Under the pieces are notes generated by a model. That model worked only from the letters and a program-made list of their open reading frames with translations, was not told the DNA's origin and searched no databases. The translations under genes were made by a program, and so were the position numbers. This document shows positions 25,200 through 33,782 of a DNA stretch of 64,000 bases, piece after piece (the first letter of the stretch is position 1; each line of letters opens with the position of its first letter). The DNA comes from Streptomyces sp. NBC_01235 (lineage in GTDB: Bacteria; Actinomycetota; Actinomycetes; Streptomycetales; Streptomycetaceae), in the NCBI RefSeq assembly GCF_035989285.1, contig NZ_CP108513.1, forward strand, positions 5,270,001 through 5,334,000. Reading direction: 5' to 3'.

Positions 25200-27764
25200 A
25201 TGAGCACCGAGGACCAGCTGGCCCCCCGCTCCCTGGCGGCTGCGCTCCGCGCCCGGGACGACGCTTCCCTGGCCGCGCTCCTGCGCGCCCGCCCCGACCT
25301 CATCACCCCGGTCCCCACGGATCTCACCCAGCTCGCCACCCGCGCCGGCACCCGCGCCTCCGTCGTCCGCGCGCTGGAGCGGCTCGACCGGTTCGCCCTG
25401 CAGACCGCGGAGGCGCTGGCCGTGGCCGACGACCCGGCGACGTACGACGAACTGCTCGGGCTGATGGCGGGCGACGCCCGCGACCCGGCCGTCGTCCAAG
25501 CGCTCCCCGGCGCCCTGGCGGCCCTGCGCGAACAGGCCCTCGTCTGGGGCGCCGCCGACCGCCTCCACCTCGTGCGCACCGCCCGCGAACTGCTCGCGCC
25601 GTCCCCGCAGCACCCGTCCCCGACGGGGCTCGGGCCGAGTGTGCGGGAGGCGACGGCGGGTATGTCGCCCGGCCGGATCCAGGAGATCGTGGCGGCGGCC
25701 GGGCTGCCGTCCACGCACGACTCGGTGTCCGCCGTCGCCGCGCTCACCGCCCTCTTCGGCCACCGCAAGAAGATGGCCGCCCTGCTCGCCGAGGCGCCCG
25801 CCGACTCCCTCGACGTGCTGGAGCGGCTGGTGTGGGGGCCGCCGTACGGGCAGGTCACCCACGACCCGGCGGCGCGGCTGCGCTGGCTGCTCGACCGCGG
25901 GCTGCTGTTGCCGACGGCGCCCGGGACCGTCGTCCTGCCCCGTGAGGTCGCCCTGCATCTGCGCGAGGGGCGGGCCCATCGCGCGCCCGATCCGGTGCCG
26001 CCGGCCGTGGCGCCGGTCGCCGCGCACCGGCCACAGGTTGTGGACGCGACGGCGGCCGGGCAGGCGTACACGGCGCTGGCGACCGTCGAGGAGCTGCTGA
26101 AGGACTGGGACGAGGGCGGCCCCGCGGTGCTGCGGGCCGGCGGGCTGAGCGTGCGCGACCTCAAGCGGACGGCCGTCGCGCTGGACGTGTCCGAGCCGGT
26201 GGCCGCGTTCTGGGTGGAGCTGGCGTACGCGGCCGGGCTGCTCGCCTCCGACGGCGAGGCCGACGAGCGGTACGCGGCGACCCCGGAGTACGACGAGTGG
26301 TTGGAGCGGCCGCCCGCCGAGCGGTGGGCGCAGTTGGCGCAGACATGGCTGGCGGCGACCCGGACCTCCGGGGTGGTCGGCGGCCGGGACCTCAAGGAGC
26401 GGGCGCTGGCGGCGCTGGGTCCGGGCCTGGACCGGTCTGCCGCGCCCGAGGTGCGCCACCGGGTGCTGACGCTGCTGGCCGGGCTGCCGGAGGGGGCCTC
26501 GCCCGACGCGGAGGCGCTGCTGGCCCGCCTGCGCTGGGAACGCCCCCTGCGCGGCCCGCAGAGCGCTCAGGCCGGTGACGAGGACCTGCGCTCCCGGCTG
26601 GCCCGCTGGACCCTGATGGAGGCCGAGATGCTGGGCGTGACCGGCCGGGGCGCGCTGTCGGCGCACGGTCGGGCCCTGCTGGGGGCACCGGCGCCGGCTG
26701 AACCGGCCCCCGCTCCCGAGGCCGCTCACGACGCTCCGGCCGGCCCCGGCGACAAACTGCCCGCCCACCACCGCCCGGCCGTCCCCGACCCGGGCCACCT
26801 CTCACCCCCCGAGCAGGCCGTCGCCACCGCGTCCGCCGTCCGTCTGCTGGCCCCCCTCCTCCCGGAGCCCCTGGACCACGTCCTGCTCCAGGCGGATCTG
26901 ACGGCGGTCGCCCCCGGCCCGCTGCGGCGTCCGCTCGCCGACGTGCTGAACGTCCTCGCGGACGTCGAGTCCAAGGGCGGCGCGACCGTCTACCGTTTCA
27001 CGCCCGGCTCGGTCCGCCGCGCCCTGGACGCCGGCCGCAGCGCCTCCGACCTGCACGCCTTCCTCGCCGAGCACGCGCGCACGCCGGTGCCGCAGCCGCT
27101 GGCGTACCTGATCGACGACGTGGCCCGTCGGCACGGCCATCTGCGGGTGGGCGCCGCCTCGGCGTATGTGCGCTGCGACGACGACGCCGTGCTGAACGAG
27201 ATCCTCGCCGACAAGCGCGCCGCCGTCCTGCGCCTGCGCCGTCTGGCCCCCACCGTGCTCGCGGCCCAGGCCGACCCGGCGACCCTGCTCGACGGGCTGC
27301 GCGCGATGGGCTTCGCGCCGGCCGCCGAGTCCGCCGAGGGCGACGTCCTGATCACCCGCGCCCACGCCCACCGCACCCCGCCCCGCACGGCCCCCGAGCC
27401 GGTGCCGGACGGCCCGCCGGTCCCCGACGCCACGCTCCTCACGGCGGCGATCCGCGCGATCCGGGCCGGCGACCTGGCCGCCACGGCGCCCCGCAAGCCG
27501 ACGGAGGACGCCGCCCCGCTCGCCCCTGGCGAACTCCCCCGCACCAGCTCCGCCGAGACCCTCGCCACCGTGCAGGCGGCCGTCCTCACCGGCGAGGCCC
27601 TGTGGATCGGCTACGTCAACGCCGAGGGCACCGCCAGCCAGCGCGTCATCGCCCCGGTGCGGGTGGAGGGTGGCTTCGTGACGGCGTACGACCACACGGC
27701 GGACGAGGTCCGCACGTACCCGCTGCACCGGATCACGGGAGTGGCGGAACTCGCGGACGACTGA
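25200..27764 (+). CDS. Helicase-associated (XPB/Ssl2-like C-terminal domain) protein
   Basis: An 854-residue protein. The start is ATG 25200, with TACCGT at 25187-25192 and a 7-nt gap (leaderless). No Walker A or DEAD/H motif is visible, so it is not itself a complete helicase. The C-terminal ~300 residues (SPPEQAVATASAVRLLAPLL..LDHVLLQADLTAVAPG..YRFTPGSVRRALDAG..YLIDDVARRHGHLRVG..) match the 'helicase conserved C-terminal domain' (Helicase_C_3) found beside XPB genes in actinobacteria. It ends with a WYL-like segment (GEALWIGYVNAEGTASQRVIAPVRVEGG). The N-terminal half is Leu/Ala-rich with winged-helix-like stretches. The XPB helicase gene lies about 740 bp downstream, suggesting a joint role in DNA repair or transcription-coupled processes (inference from neighbourhood and domain). 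Confidence 0.82.
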   Translation: MSTEDQLAPRSLAAALRARDDASLAALLRARPDLITPVPTDLTQLATRAGTRASVVRALERLDRFALQTAEALAVADDPATYDELLGLMAGDARDPAVVQALPGALAALREQALVWGAADRLHLVRTARELLAPSPQHPSPTGLGPSVREATAGMSPGRIQEIVAAAGLPSTHDSVSAVAALTALFGHRKKMAALLAEAPADSLDVLERLVWGPPYGQVTHDPAARLRWLLDRGLLLPTAPGTVVLPREVALHLREGRAHRAPDPVPPAVAPVAAHRPQVVDATAAGQAYTALATVEELLKDWDEGGPAVLRAGGLSVRDLKRTAVALDVSEPVAAFWVELAYAAGLLASDGEADERYAATPEYDEWLERPPAERWAQLAQTWLAATRTSGVVGGRDLKERALAALGPGLDRSAAPEVRHRVLTLLAGLPEGASPDAEALLARLRWERPLRGPQSAQAGDEDLRSRLARWTLMEAEMLGVTGRGALSAHGRALLGAPAPAEPAPAPEAAHDAPAGPGDKLPAHHRPAVPDPGHLSPPEQAVATASAVRLLAPLLPEPLDHVLLQADLTAVAPGPLRRPLADVLNVLADVESKGGATVYRFTPGSVRRALDAGRSASDLHAFLAEHARTPVPQPLAYLIDDVARRHGHLRVGAASAYVRCDDDAVLNEILADKRAAVLRLRRLAPTVLAAQADPATLLDGLRAMGFAPAAESAEGDVLITRAHAHRTPPRTAPEPVPDGPPVPDATLLTAAIRAIRAGDLAATAPRKPTEDAAPLAPGELPRTSSAETLATVQAAVLTGEALWIGYVNAEGTASQRVIAPVRVEGGFVTAYDHTADEVRTYPLHRITGVAELADD

Positions 27765-27790
27765 CGGGCGCGAGTCGGCCGCGGGCTGTC

Positions 27791-28345
27791 TCAGCAGCTC
27801 CCGACAGAGGCGTCCGCGGGCAGACCGAAGTGGGCGCGGGCCTCGGTCTCCAGGGCGGCGGAGGACATCGAGTCCTGGAGGGAGGACCTCACGTATACGC
27901 CGAAGTGGGAGTCCGTCCACCGCCCGTACCCCGCGCCGTCGGGCGGCGCCTCCCGTGAGACGACCCGGTAGCCGCCGACGGCCGCGTCGTCCCGCTCCAG
28001 CCGCACCACCTGCGGGTACTGCCCGGCGCCGCACTCCACCAGGCTGCCGTCCCGCACCCCGTACTCGACGCACAGCGTGTTGACGCCCGCCCGGACCTCG
28101 CCCGCGTGCTCCACCAGTTCGAGCGCGTCCGCCCGGCAGAACCAGCGTGCGTCGAGCGCGGGCACCGTCTCGCCGAAGCCGCTCCCCCGCGACTCCGCCG
28201 CGATCCGGGCCTCGATCACCGGCCGTACCTCGGCCCACAGCCCCTCGTCGACGTCCGCCGGCCACATCACCCAGCTGCCCGTGGCCGCCAGCACCGCCGC
28301 GGCGCCCGCGCCGACCGCCCCTCTGCGGAACGACAGGACCGACAT
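27791..28345 (-). CDS. Exported or membrane-anchored protein of unknown function
   Basis: A 184-residue protein with an N-terminal hydrophobic signal (FRRGAVGAGAAAVLAATGSW) after a short basic head. The mature part contains three to four Cys (FCRADALEL, LCVEYGV, VECGAGQYP, final VGSC), which suggests disulfides outside the cell. No family was recognised. It sits on the opposite strand between the helicase-like gene and XPB, with its stop 27 bp after the convergent helicase-like gene. Confidence 0.68.
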   Translation of the reverse strand: MSVLSFRRGAVGAGAAAVLAATGSWVMWPADVDEGLWAEVRPVIEARIAAESRGSGFGETVPALDARWFCRADALELVEHAGEVRAGVNTLCVEYGVRDGSLVECGAGQYPQVVRLERDDAAVGGYRVVSREAPPDGAGYGRWTDSHFGVYVRSSLQDSMSSAALETEARAHFGLPADASVGSC

Positions 28346-28508
28346 ACCGTGGACTCCTCACCGCGTCGCGCCCACCGCGCTGCTCCCCCGGTCAGACACC
28401 CAACCGGTGCACAGGGTTGCGCAGAGTCGCGGTCGGGCAGCGGACGACGGTTTCGGCGCGCCGTACGGCACACTGGACGTTTGGCCGGTGCGGAAGGGAT
28501 GTACGTAG

Positions 28509-30155
28509 GTGAACGGACCGCTGATCGTCCAGTCGGACAAGACTCTGCTCCTGGAGGTCGACCACGAGCAGGCCGACGACTGCCGTCGGGCCATCGCGCC
28601 GTTCGCTGAACTGGAGCGGGCGCCGGAGCACATCCACACCTACCGGGTGACCCCGCTGGGCCTGTGGAACGCGCGGGCGGCCGGGCACGACGCCGAGCAG
28701 GTCGTGGACGCGCTCGTGCAGTACAGCCGCTACCCGGTGCCGCACGCGCTGCTCGTCGACATCGCCGAGACGATGGACCGCTACGGGCGGCTGACGCTCA
28801 GCAAGCACCCGGCGCACGGCCTGGTGCTGACGACCACCGACCGGCCGGTGCTGGAGGAGATCCTGCGCTCCAAGCGGGTCGCCCCGCTCATCGGCGCCCG
28901 GATCGACCCGGACACCGTCGTGGTGCACCCCTCCGAGCGCGGGCAGATCAAGCAGACGCTGCTGAAGCTGGGCTGGCCGGCCGAGGACCTCGCGGGGTAC
29001 GTCGACGGCGAGGCGCACGCGATCGAGCTGGACGAGAACGGGTGGGCGCTGCGGCCCTACCAGAAGCAGGCGGTGGAGAACTTCTGGCACGGCGGGAGCG
29101 GCGTCGTCGTCCTGCCGTGCGGCGCGGGCAAGACCCTCGTCGGCGCCGGGGCGATGGCCCAGGCGAAATCCACCACCCTCATCCTCGTCACGAACACGGT
29201 CTCGGCGCGGCAGTGGAAGCACGAGCTGGTGAAGAGGACGTCGCTGACCGAGGAGGAGATCGGCGAGTACAGCGGGACGAGGAAGGAGATCCGGCCCGTC
29301 ACCATCGCCACCTACCAGGTGCTGACGACCCGGCGGAAGGGCGTCTACCCGCACCTGGAGCTGTTCGACTCCCGGGACTGGGGGCTGATCCTCTACGACG
29401 AGGTGCACCTGCTGCCCGCGCCCGTCTTCAAGTTCACCGCGGACCTCCAGGCCCGCCGCCGTCTCGGCCTGACCGCGACCCTCGTCCGCGAGGACGGCCG
29501 CGAGTCGGACGTGTTCTCGCTCATCGGGCCGAAGCGGTTCGACGCGCCGTGGAAGGAGATCGAGGCGCAGGGCTACATCGCGCCCGCGGACTGTGTCGAG
29601 GTCCGGGTCAACCTGACCGACTCCGAGCGGCTGGCGTACGCGACCGCCGAGGCGGAGGAGAAGTACCGCTTCTGTGCGACGACCGCGACGAAGCGGAAGG
29701 TGACGGAGGCGATCGTGCGGCGGTTCGCCGGGCAGCAGATCCTCGTCATCGGGCAGTACATCGATCAGCTCGACGAGTTGGGCGAGCACCTGAACGCCCC
29801 CGTCATCAAGGGCGAGACCTCCAACGCCCAGCGCGAGAAGCTCTTCGACGCGTTCCGGCAGGGCGAGATCAGCGTGCTGGTCGTCTCGAAGGTCGCCAAC
29901 TTCTCGATCGACCTGCCGGAGGCGACGGTCGCCGTCCAGGTCTCGGGCACCTTCGGCTCCCGCCAGGAGGAGGCCCAGCGTCTGGGGCGGGTCCTGCGCC
30001 CGAAGGCGGACGGCCACCAGGCCCACTTCTACTCCGTCGTCGCCCGGGACACCATCGACCAGGACTTCGCGGCACACCGCCAGCGCTTCCTGGCGGAACA
30101 GGGCTACGCCTACCGGATCATGGACGCGGACGAACTGCTGGCCGAAGGGGCCTGA
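28509..30155 (+). CDS. DNA repair helicase XPB (SF2)
   Basis: A 548-residue 3'-5' DNA helicase of the bacterial XPB family. The N-terminal damage-recognition-like domain (about 1-170) is followed by RecA domain 1, with Walker A PCGAGKT (about 205), motif II DEVH (YDEVHLLPA, about 297), and GLTATLVREDGRE (about 321), which includes the XPB RED motif. RecA domain 2 ends with motif VI QRLGRVLRP (about 493). The family is implicated in nucleotide-excision-type repair in actinobacteria. The start is GTG 28509 (VNGPLIVQSDKTLLLEVDH); the ribosome site is weak. The downstream gene is convergent. Confidence 0.93.
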   Translation: MNGPLIVQSDKTLLLEVDHEQADDCRRAIAPFAELERAPEHIHTYRVTPLGLWNARAAGHDAEQVVDALVQYSRYPVPHALLVDIAETMDRYGRLTLSKHPAHGLVLTTTDRPVLEEILRSKRVAPLIGARIDPDTVVVHPSERGQIKQTLLKLGWPAEDLAGYVDGEAHAIELDENGWALRPYQKQAVENFWHGGSGVVVLPCGAGKTLVGAGAMAQAKSTTLILVTNTVSARQWKHELVKRTSLTEEEIGEYSGTRKEIRPVTIATYQVLTTRRKGVYPHLELFDSRDWGLILYDEVHLLPAPVFKFTADLQARRRLGLTATLVREDGRESDVFSLIGPKRFDAPWKEIEAQGYIAPADCVEVRVNLTDSERLAYATAEAEEKYRFCATTATKRKVTEAIVRRFAGQQILVIGQYIDQLDELGEHLNAPVIKGETSNAQREKLFDAFRQGEISVLVVSKVANFSIDLPEATVAVQVSGTFGSRQEEAQRLGRVLRPKADGHQAHFYSVVARDTIDQDFAAHRQRFLAEQGYAYRIMDADELLAEGA

Positions 30156-30180
30156 GGTCCTGAGCGCTGCCCGTGGCGGT

Positions 30181-30540
30181 CTACGGCGCGGGCAGCGTGA
30201 ACACCAGGAGCAGCACGGCGACCGGGGGCAGTACGGCGGCGGCCGCCAGCCAGGCCCGCAGGGCCGACCAGCGACGCGTCCAGGGCAGGGCCCATGTCGT
30301 GACGTACGCGAGAAACGTGAACAGCCCGCCGAACGTGAGGATCCCGTAGATCAGCGTCAGTGACGTCATGAGCGCCGAGGAGCAGTCGTCGGGGCCGCAG
30401 CTGTCGGTGGCCATCGCGGAGAGGCCGCCGAAGACGAAGGCGGGCGGGACCAGCAGGACGAGCAGGATCGTGGCGACGAACGGCGCCACCCAGGCGCGGC
30501 GGTCCCGGTCGTCGTGGGGCAGGCGGTGCGGTGTCGTCAT
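30181..30540 (-). CDS. Three-span membrane protein
   Basis: A 119-residue protein: a hydrophilic, His/Arg/Asp-rich head (1-17), then three hydrophobic helices (WVAPFVATILLVLLVPPAFV, SLTLIYGILTFGGLFTFLAY, LRAWLAAAAVLPPVAVLLLV), with a short loop containing DSCGPDDCSS that probably forms a disulfide outside. No family was recognised. It is convergent with XPB and 25 bp from its stop. The -10/-35 were not clearly seen. Confidence 0.72.
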   Translation of the reverse strand: MTTPHRLPHDDRDRRAWVAPFVATILLVLLVPPAFVFGGLSAMATDSCGPDDCSSALMTSLTLIYGILTFGGLFTFLAYVTTWALPWTRRWSALRAWLAAAAVLPPVAVLLLVFTLPAP

Positions 30541-30645
30541 GTCCCCGAGTGAACCGTCGGAGAGGGGCGCCGGGCATCGGCTCGGATACTCAACCGGGGC
30601 GCCGACGGGTACTGGGTACTCAGGCCGGCCCGGGGCTGTGGCGGG

Positions 30646-30831
30646 TCACTTACGGCGGACGCCCGCTTCCTCTCCGTACTCGCCGAGGATGATCACGTCG
30701 AAGGCGGCGCGCGCGAAGACCTTGACGGCGCGCAGGGCGTCACCGAGGCGGTGGTGGTGTATGTCGACGTCGGACAGGGGGGTCGCGCCGGACGGGCGAC
30801 CGGGGGCTGGGGTGAGGGTCGCTGCACTCAT
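30646..30831 (-). CDS. 61-residue conserved-looking small protein
   Basis: Starts at ATG 30831 after ATGGAGAC. The N-terminal half is Thr/Pro/Gly-rich. The C-terminal half is ordered and looks functional: DVDIHHHRLGDALRAVKVFA followed by RAAFDVIILGEYGEEAGVRRK. A triple His plus Asp/Glu could bind metal. Both sides of the gene carry a GTACTCAGG word (about 30622 on the plus strand, about 30893 on the minus strand). It is divergent from helR. The family was not recognised; coding status rests on the non-random C-terminus and clean start. Confidence 0.55.
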   Translation of the reverse strand: MSAATLTPAPGRPSGATPLSDVDIHHHRLGDALRAVKVFARAAFDVIILGEYGEEAGVRRK

Positions 30832-30991
30832 GTCTCCATGATGGATCCCGAGGCATAAAGGGGGCATCGGTCCCAGGTCCCCGGTTCTCCTACTACCTGA
30901 GTACACCTGGGGGGTGGAGCGTCCCCTAAGGGGTGGCGCGCCTCTCCTGGGGGACGGAGAAGAGACGGAGAAGAGCAGCACGGAAAAACCG

Positions 30992-31022
30992 TTGGATTCC
31001 GTCCGCCGCGCTCCCCTAGAAT
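30992..31022 (+). promoter_or_regulatory. Probable helR promoter
   Basis: TTGGAT (30992-30997) and TAGAAT (31017-31022), 19 nt apart (18 if TGGATT is used). They lie about 108 bp before the TTG start of helR. The 5' UTR contains GC-rich inverted sequences. Confidence 0.5.
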
Positions 31023-31129
31023 CTCCGCTCTTGCCCGCCTCCCTCAACCGGAGCGCCGTCGTCCGGACGGAAACCGGACGGCATCCCGCAGCCCGCAGCC
31101 CCACCCCCAGCCGGCCCGGAGGCACCCCC

Positions 31130-33208
31130 TTGTCCACGCCGTCCCTGCCCGCCCACGACGACGACCCCCTCGCCCGCGAACGCGGCCACCTCACGTCCTC
31201 CCGGGCCGCCCTGCGCGCCATGCGCGAGGACGTCGAGGCCCTCGACATCAGCGACGTCACCGCGAACTGGGTCAACGCCCAGATCCTGGAGCGGCAGATC
31301 GGGGAGCGCGTCAAGGCGCTCGCCGACCTCAGCGACACCCCGCTGTTCTTCGGCCGCCTCGACTACCTGCACGCACCGGGTGCCGACCGGGCAGAGGGCG
31401 CGGAGGGGGAAAGGTTCTACATCGGGCGGCGGCACGTTCACGACGGTGACGGCGACCCGATGGTCATCGACTGGCGTGCGCCGGTCTCGCAGCCGTTCTA
31501 CCGGGCCTCGAAGAAGGACCCGATGGACGTCGGGCTGCGCCGCCGCTTCGGCTACACCGGCGGCGACCTCACCGCGTACGAGGACGAGCACCTCTCGGAC
31601 CCGGCGGCTGGGGCACTGTCCGGCTCCGCCGGGGGCGCCCGCACCAGCAAGCTGCTCCAGCAGGAGATCGAGCGGCCGCGTGTCGGCCCGATGCGGGACA
31701 TCGTCGCCACCATCCAGCCCGAGCAGGACGAGATCGTCCGCAGCGGGCTGGGCGGGACGGTCTGCGTGCAGGGAGGCCCGGGCACCGGAAAGACGGCCGT
31801 CGGCCTGCACCGGGTCGCCTACCTCCTCTACGCCCACCGCGAGCGGCTCGCCCGCACGGGCACGCTGGTCATCGGGCCGAACAGGTCCTTCCTCCACTAC
31901 ATCGAGCAAGTGCTGCCAGCGCTGGGTGAGTTGACGGTCCGCCAGGGAACGGTGGACGACCTGGTGGCCCATGTGGAGGTGCGGGGCGCGGACGACGCGG
32001 CGGCGGCGGTCGTCAAGGGCGACGCGAGGATGGCGGAGGTGCTGCGGCGGGCCGTCTACTCGCACGTCACCATGTCGGCCGAGCCGATCGTCGTCGTGCG
32101 CGGCTCGCGGCGCTGGCGGGTTCCGGCGTACGAACTGGAGCAAATGGTAAGGGAGTTGCTCGACCGGGACATCCGCTACGGTGCCGCCCGCGAGGCCCTG
32201 CCGCAGCGCATCGCGCACGCGGTGCTGGTGCAGATGGAGCGCTCGGGCGAGGCCCCGGACGACCGCGTGCAGGACGCCGTCGCCCGCAACAGCGCGGTGA
32301 AGGCGGCCGTGAAGGCGGTCTGGCCGGCCGTCGACCCGGCGAAACTCGTCCTGCGGCTGCTGTCCGACGCGGAGTTCCTCGCCACGCACGCGCAGGGCGT
32401 GCTGAGCGAGGACGAGCAGAAGACGATCCTGTGGGCAAGGCCGGTGCGGTCCGTGAAGGCGGCCAGGTGGTCGGCGGCGGACGCGGTGCTGATCGACGAG
32501 ACGGCGGACCTCGTCGAGCGCACGCACTCCCTCGGCCACGTAGTCCTGGACGAGGCGCAGGACCTGTCCCCCATGCAGTACCGGGCGGTCGGCCGCCGTT
32601 GCACGACGGGTTCGGCGACCGTGCTGGGCGACCTCGCGCAGGGCACCACCCCCTGGGCGACCCGGAGTTGGGAGGAGGCCCTCGGTCACCTCGGCAAGAC
32701 GGACGCGGTGATCGAGGAACTGACGGCCGGTTTCCGCGTCCCGACGGACGTCATCACCTACGCCTCCCGCCTGCTCCCGCACATCGCCCCGGGCCTCACC
32801 CCCGTCGCGTCGGTCCGTGAGAACCCCGGCTTCTTCGACCTCCGGCCGGTCGGCGGTGACGCCGAAGTCGTCGCGGCCTGCGAGGAGTTGCTGCGCAACG
32901 AGGGCTCGACGGGCCTGATCGCGGCCGACGCCCGGATCCCGGCACTGGCCGAAGCGCTGACGGTGGCGGGCCTCGCCCACCTGTCCCCCGGTGAGGAGAC
33001 GACGGCCGAGACCCGCCTCACCCTGGTCCCGGCCTCCCTGGCCAAGGGCCTGGAGTACGACTACGTCGTCCTGGACGAACCCCGGGCGGTCGTCGACGGC
33101 GAACCGGACGAACGGACGGGCCTGCGCCGCCTGTACGTGGCCCTGACCCGAGCGGTGTCGGGCCTGATCGTGACCCACACGGCCCCGCTGCCGACGCAGC
33201 TCGACTGA
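31130..33208 (+). CDS. helR: HelD/HelR-family RNA polymerase recycling ATPase
   Basis: A 692-residue SF1 helicase-like ATPase. HelD proteins bind RNA polymerase and release stalled enzyme; actinobacterial HelR displaces rifamycin from RNA polymerase and gives tolerance. It starts at TTG 31130, with GGAGG 7 nt upstream. A coiled N-terminal arm (about 5-70, RERGHLTSSRAALRAMREDV) precedes the ATPase. Walker A is GGPGTGKT (about 218-225). Walker B is VVLDEAQDLSPMQ (about 473). Motif IV/V-like elements follow, with GLEYDYVVLDEP and the final RRLYVALTRAVSGL (motif VI). Length and domain order fit HelR. No rifamycin-associated element was recognised by eye upstream. The stop is followed in frame by a long AGS/AGP-type repeat array. 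Confidence 0.87.
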   Translation: MSTPSLPAHDDDPLARERGHLTSSRAALRAMREDVEALDISDVTANWVNAQILERQIGERVKALADLSDTPLFFGRLDYLHAPGADRAEGAEGERFYIGRRHVHDGDGDPMVIDWRAPVSQPFYRASKKDPMDVGLRRRFGYTGGDLTAYEDEHLSDPAAGALSGSAGGARTSKLLQQEIERPRVGPMRDIVATIQPEQDEIVRSGLGGTVCVQGGPGTGKTAVGLHRVAYLLYAHRERLARTGTLVIGPNRSFLHYIEQVLPALGELTVRQGTVDDLVAHVEVRGADDAAAAVVKGDARMAEVLRRAVYSHVTMSAEPIVVVRGSRRWRVPAYELEQMVRELLDRDIRYGAAREALPQRIAHAVLVQMERSGEAPDDRVQDAVARNSAVKAAVKAVWPAVDPAKLVLRLLSDAEFLATHAQGVLSEDEQKTILWARPVRSVKAARWSAADAVLIDETADLVERTHSLGHVVLDEAQDLSPMQYRAVGRRCTTGSATVLGDLAQGTTPWATRSWEEALGHLGKTDAVIEELTAGFRVPTDVITYASRLLPHIAPGLTPVASVRENPGFFDLRPVGGDAEVVAACEELLRNEGSTGLIAADARIPALAEALTVAGLAHLSPGEETTAETRLTLVPASLAKGLEYDYVVLDEPRAVVDGEPDERTGLRRLYVALTRAVSGLIVTHTAPLPTQLD

Positions 33209-33252
33209 CGGGTCACGGGCCGCGCGGTCTGTTCGACCCGCACGGCCTACCC

Positions 33253-33782
33253 GGCGGGCTCAGCCCACTCGGCCCACTCGGCGGGCTCGGCAGGCTCGGC
33301 AGGCCCAGCGGGCCCAGCCCACTCGGCGGGCTCGGCAGGCTCGGCGGGCTCGGCGGGCTCGGCGGGCTCGGCGGGCCCAGCCCACTCGGCAGGCTCAGCG
33401 GGCCCAGCGGGCTCAGCGCACTCGGCGGGCTCGGCGGGCTCGGCGGGCTCGGCGGGCCCAGCCCACTCGGCAGGCTCGGCGGGCCCAGCGGGCCCAGCGG
33501 GCTCGGCGGGCTCAGCGGGCTCGGCGGGCTCAGCGGGCTCGGCGGGCTCAGCGGGCCCAGCGGGCCCAGCGGGCCCAGCGGGCCCAGCGCACTCGGCGGG
33601 CCCAGCGGGCCCAGCCCACTCGGCGGGCTCGGCGGGCTCGGCAGGCTCGGCCCACTCGGCCCACTCGGCAGGCTCGGCAGGCTCGGCAGGCTCGGCGGGC
33701 CCAGCGGGCCCAGCGGGCTCAGCGCACTTGGCCTACTCGGCCCACTCGGTGGGCTCGGCGGCGCGGGCTCGGCGGGCTCGGC
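33253..33782. repeat. 9-nt tandem repeat array between convergent helR and cutC
   Basis: About 530 bp built from 9-nt words (GGCGGGCTC, GGCAGGCTC, GGCGGGCCC, AGCCCACTC and close variants), roughly 55-60 units. In the helR frame, after the TGA at 33206-33208, it reads without a stop as AGS, AGP and AHS triplets. The cutC frame on the minus strand is also open through it. No gene start lies inside. Confidence 0.93.

Noticed and set aside
31040..31100. Possible rifamycin-associated element upstream of helR
   Set aside because: Only short GC-rich inverted words (CCGTC/GACGG) are present; they do not resemble the remembered consensus.
33253..33782. Could the 9-nt array be a CRISPR or an origin-like iteron array?
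   Set aside because: Units are only 9 nt, contiguous, without unique spacers, no cas or rep gene is nearby, and the words are not AT-rich.
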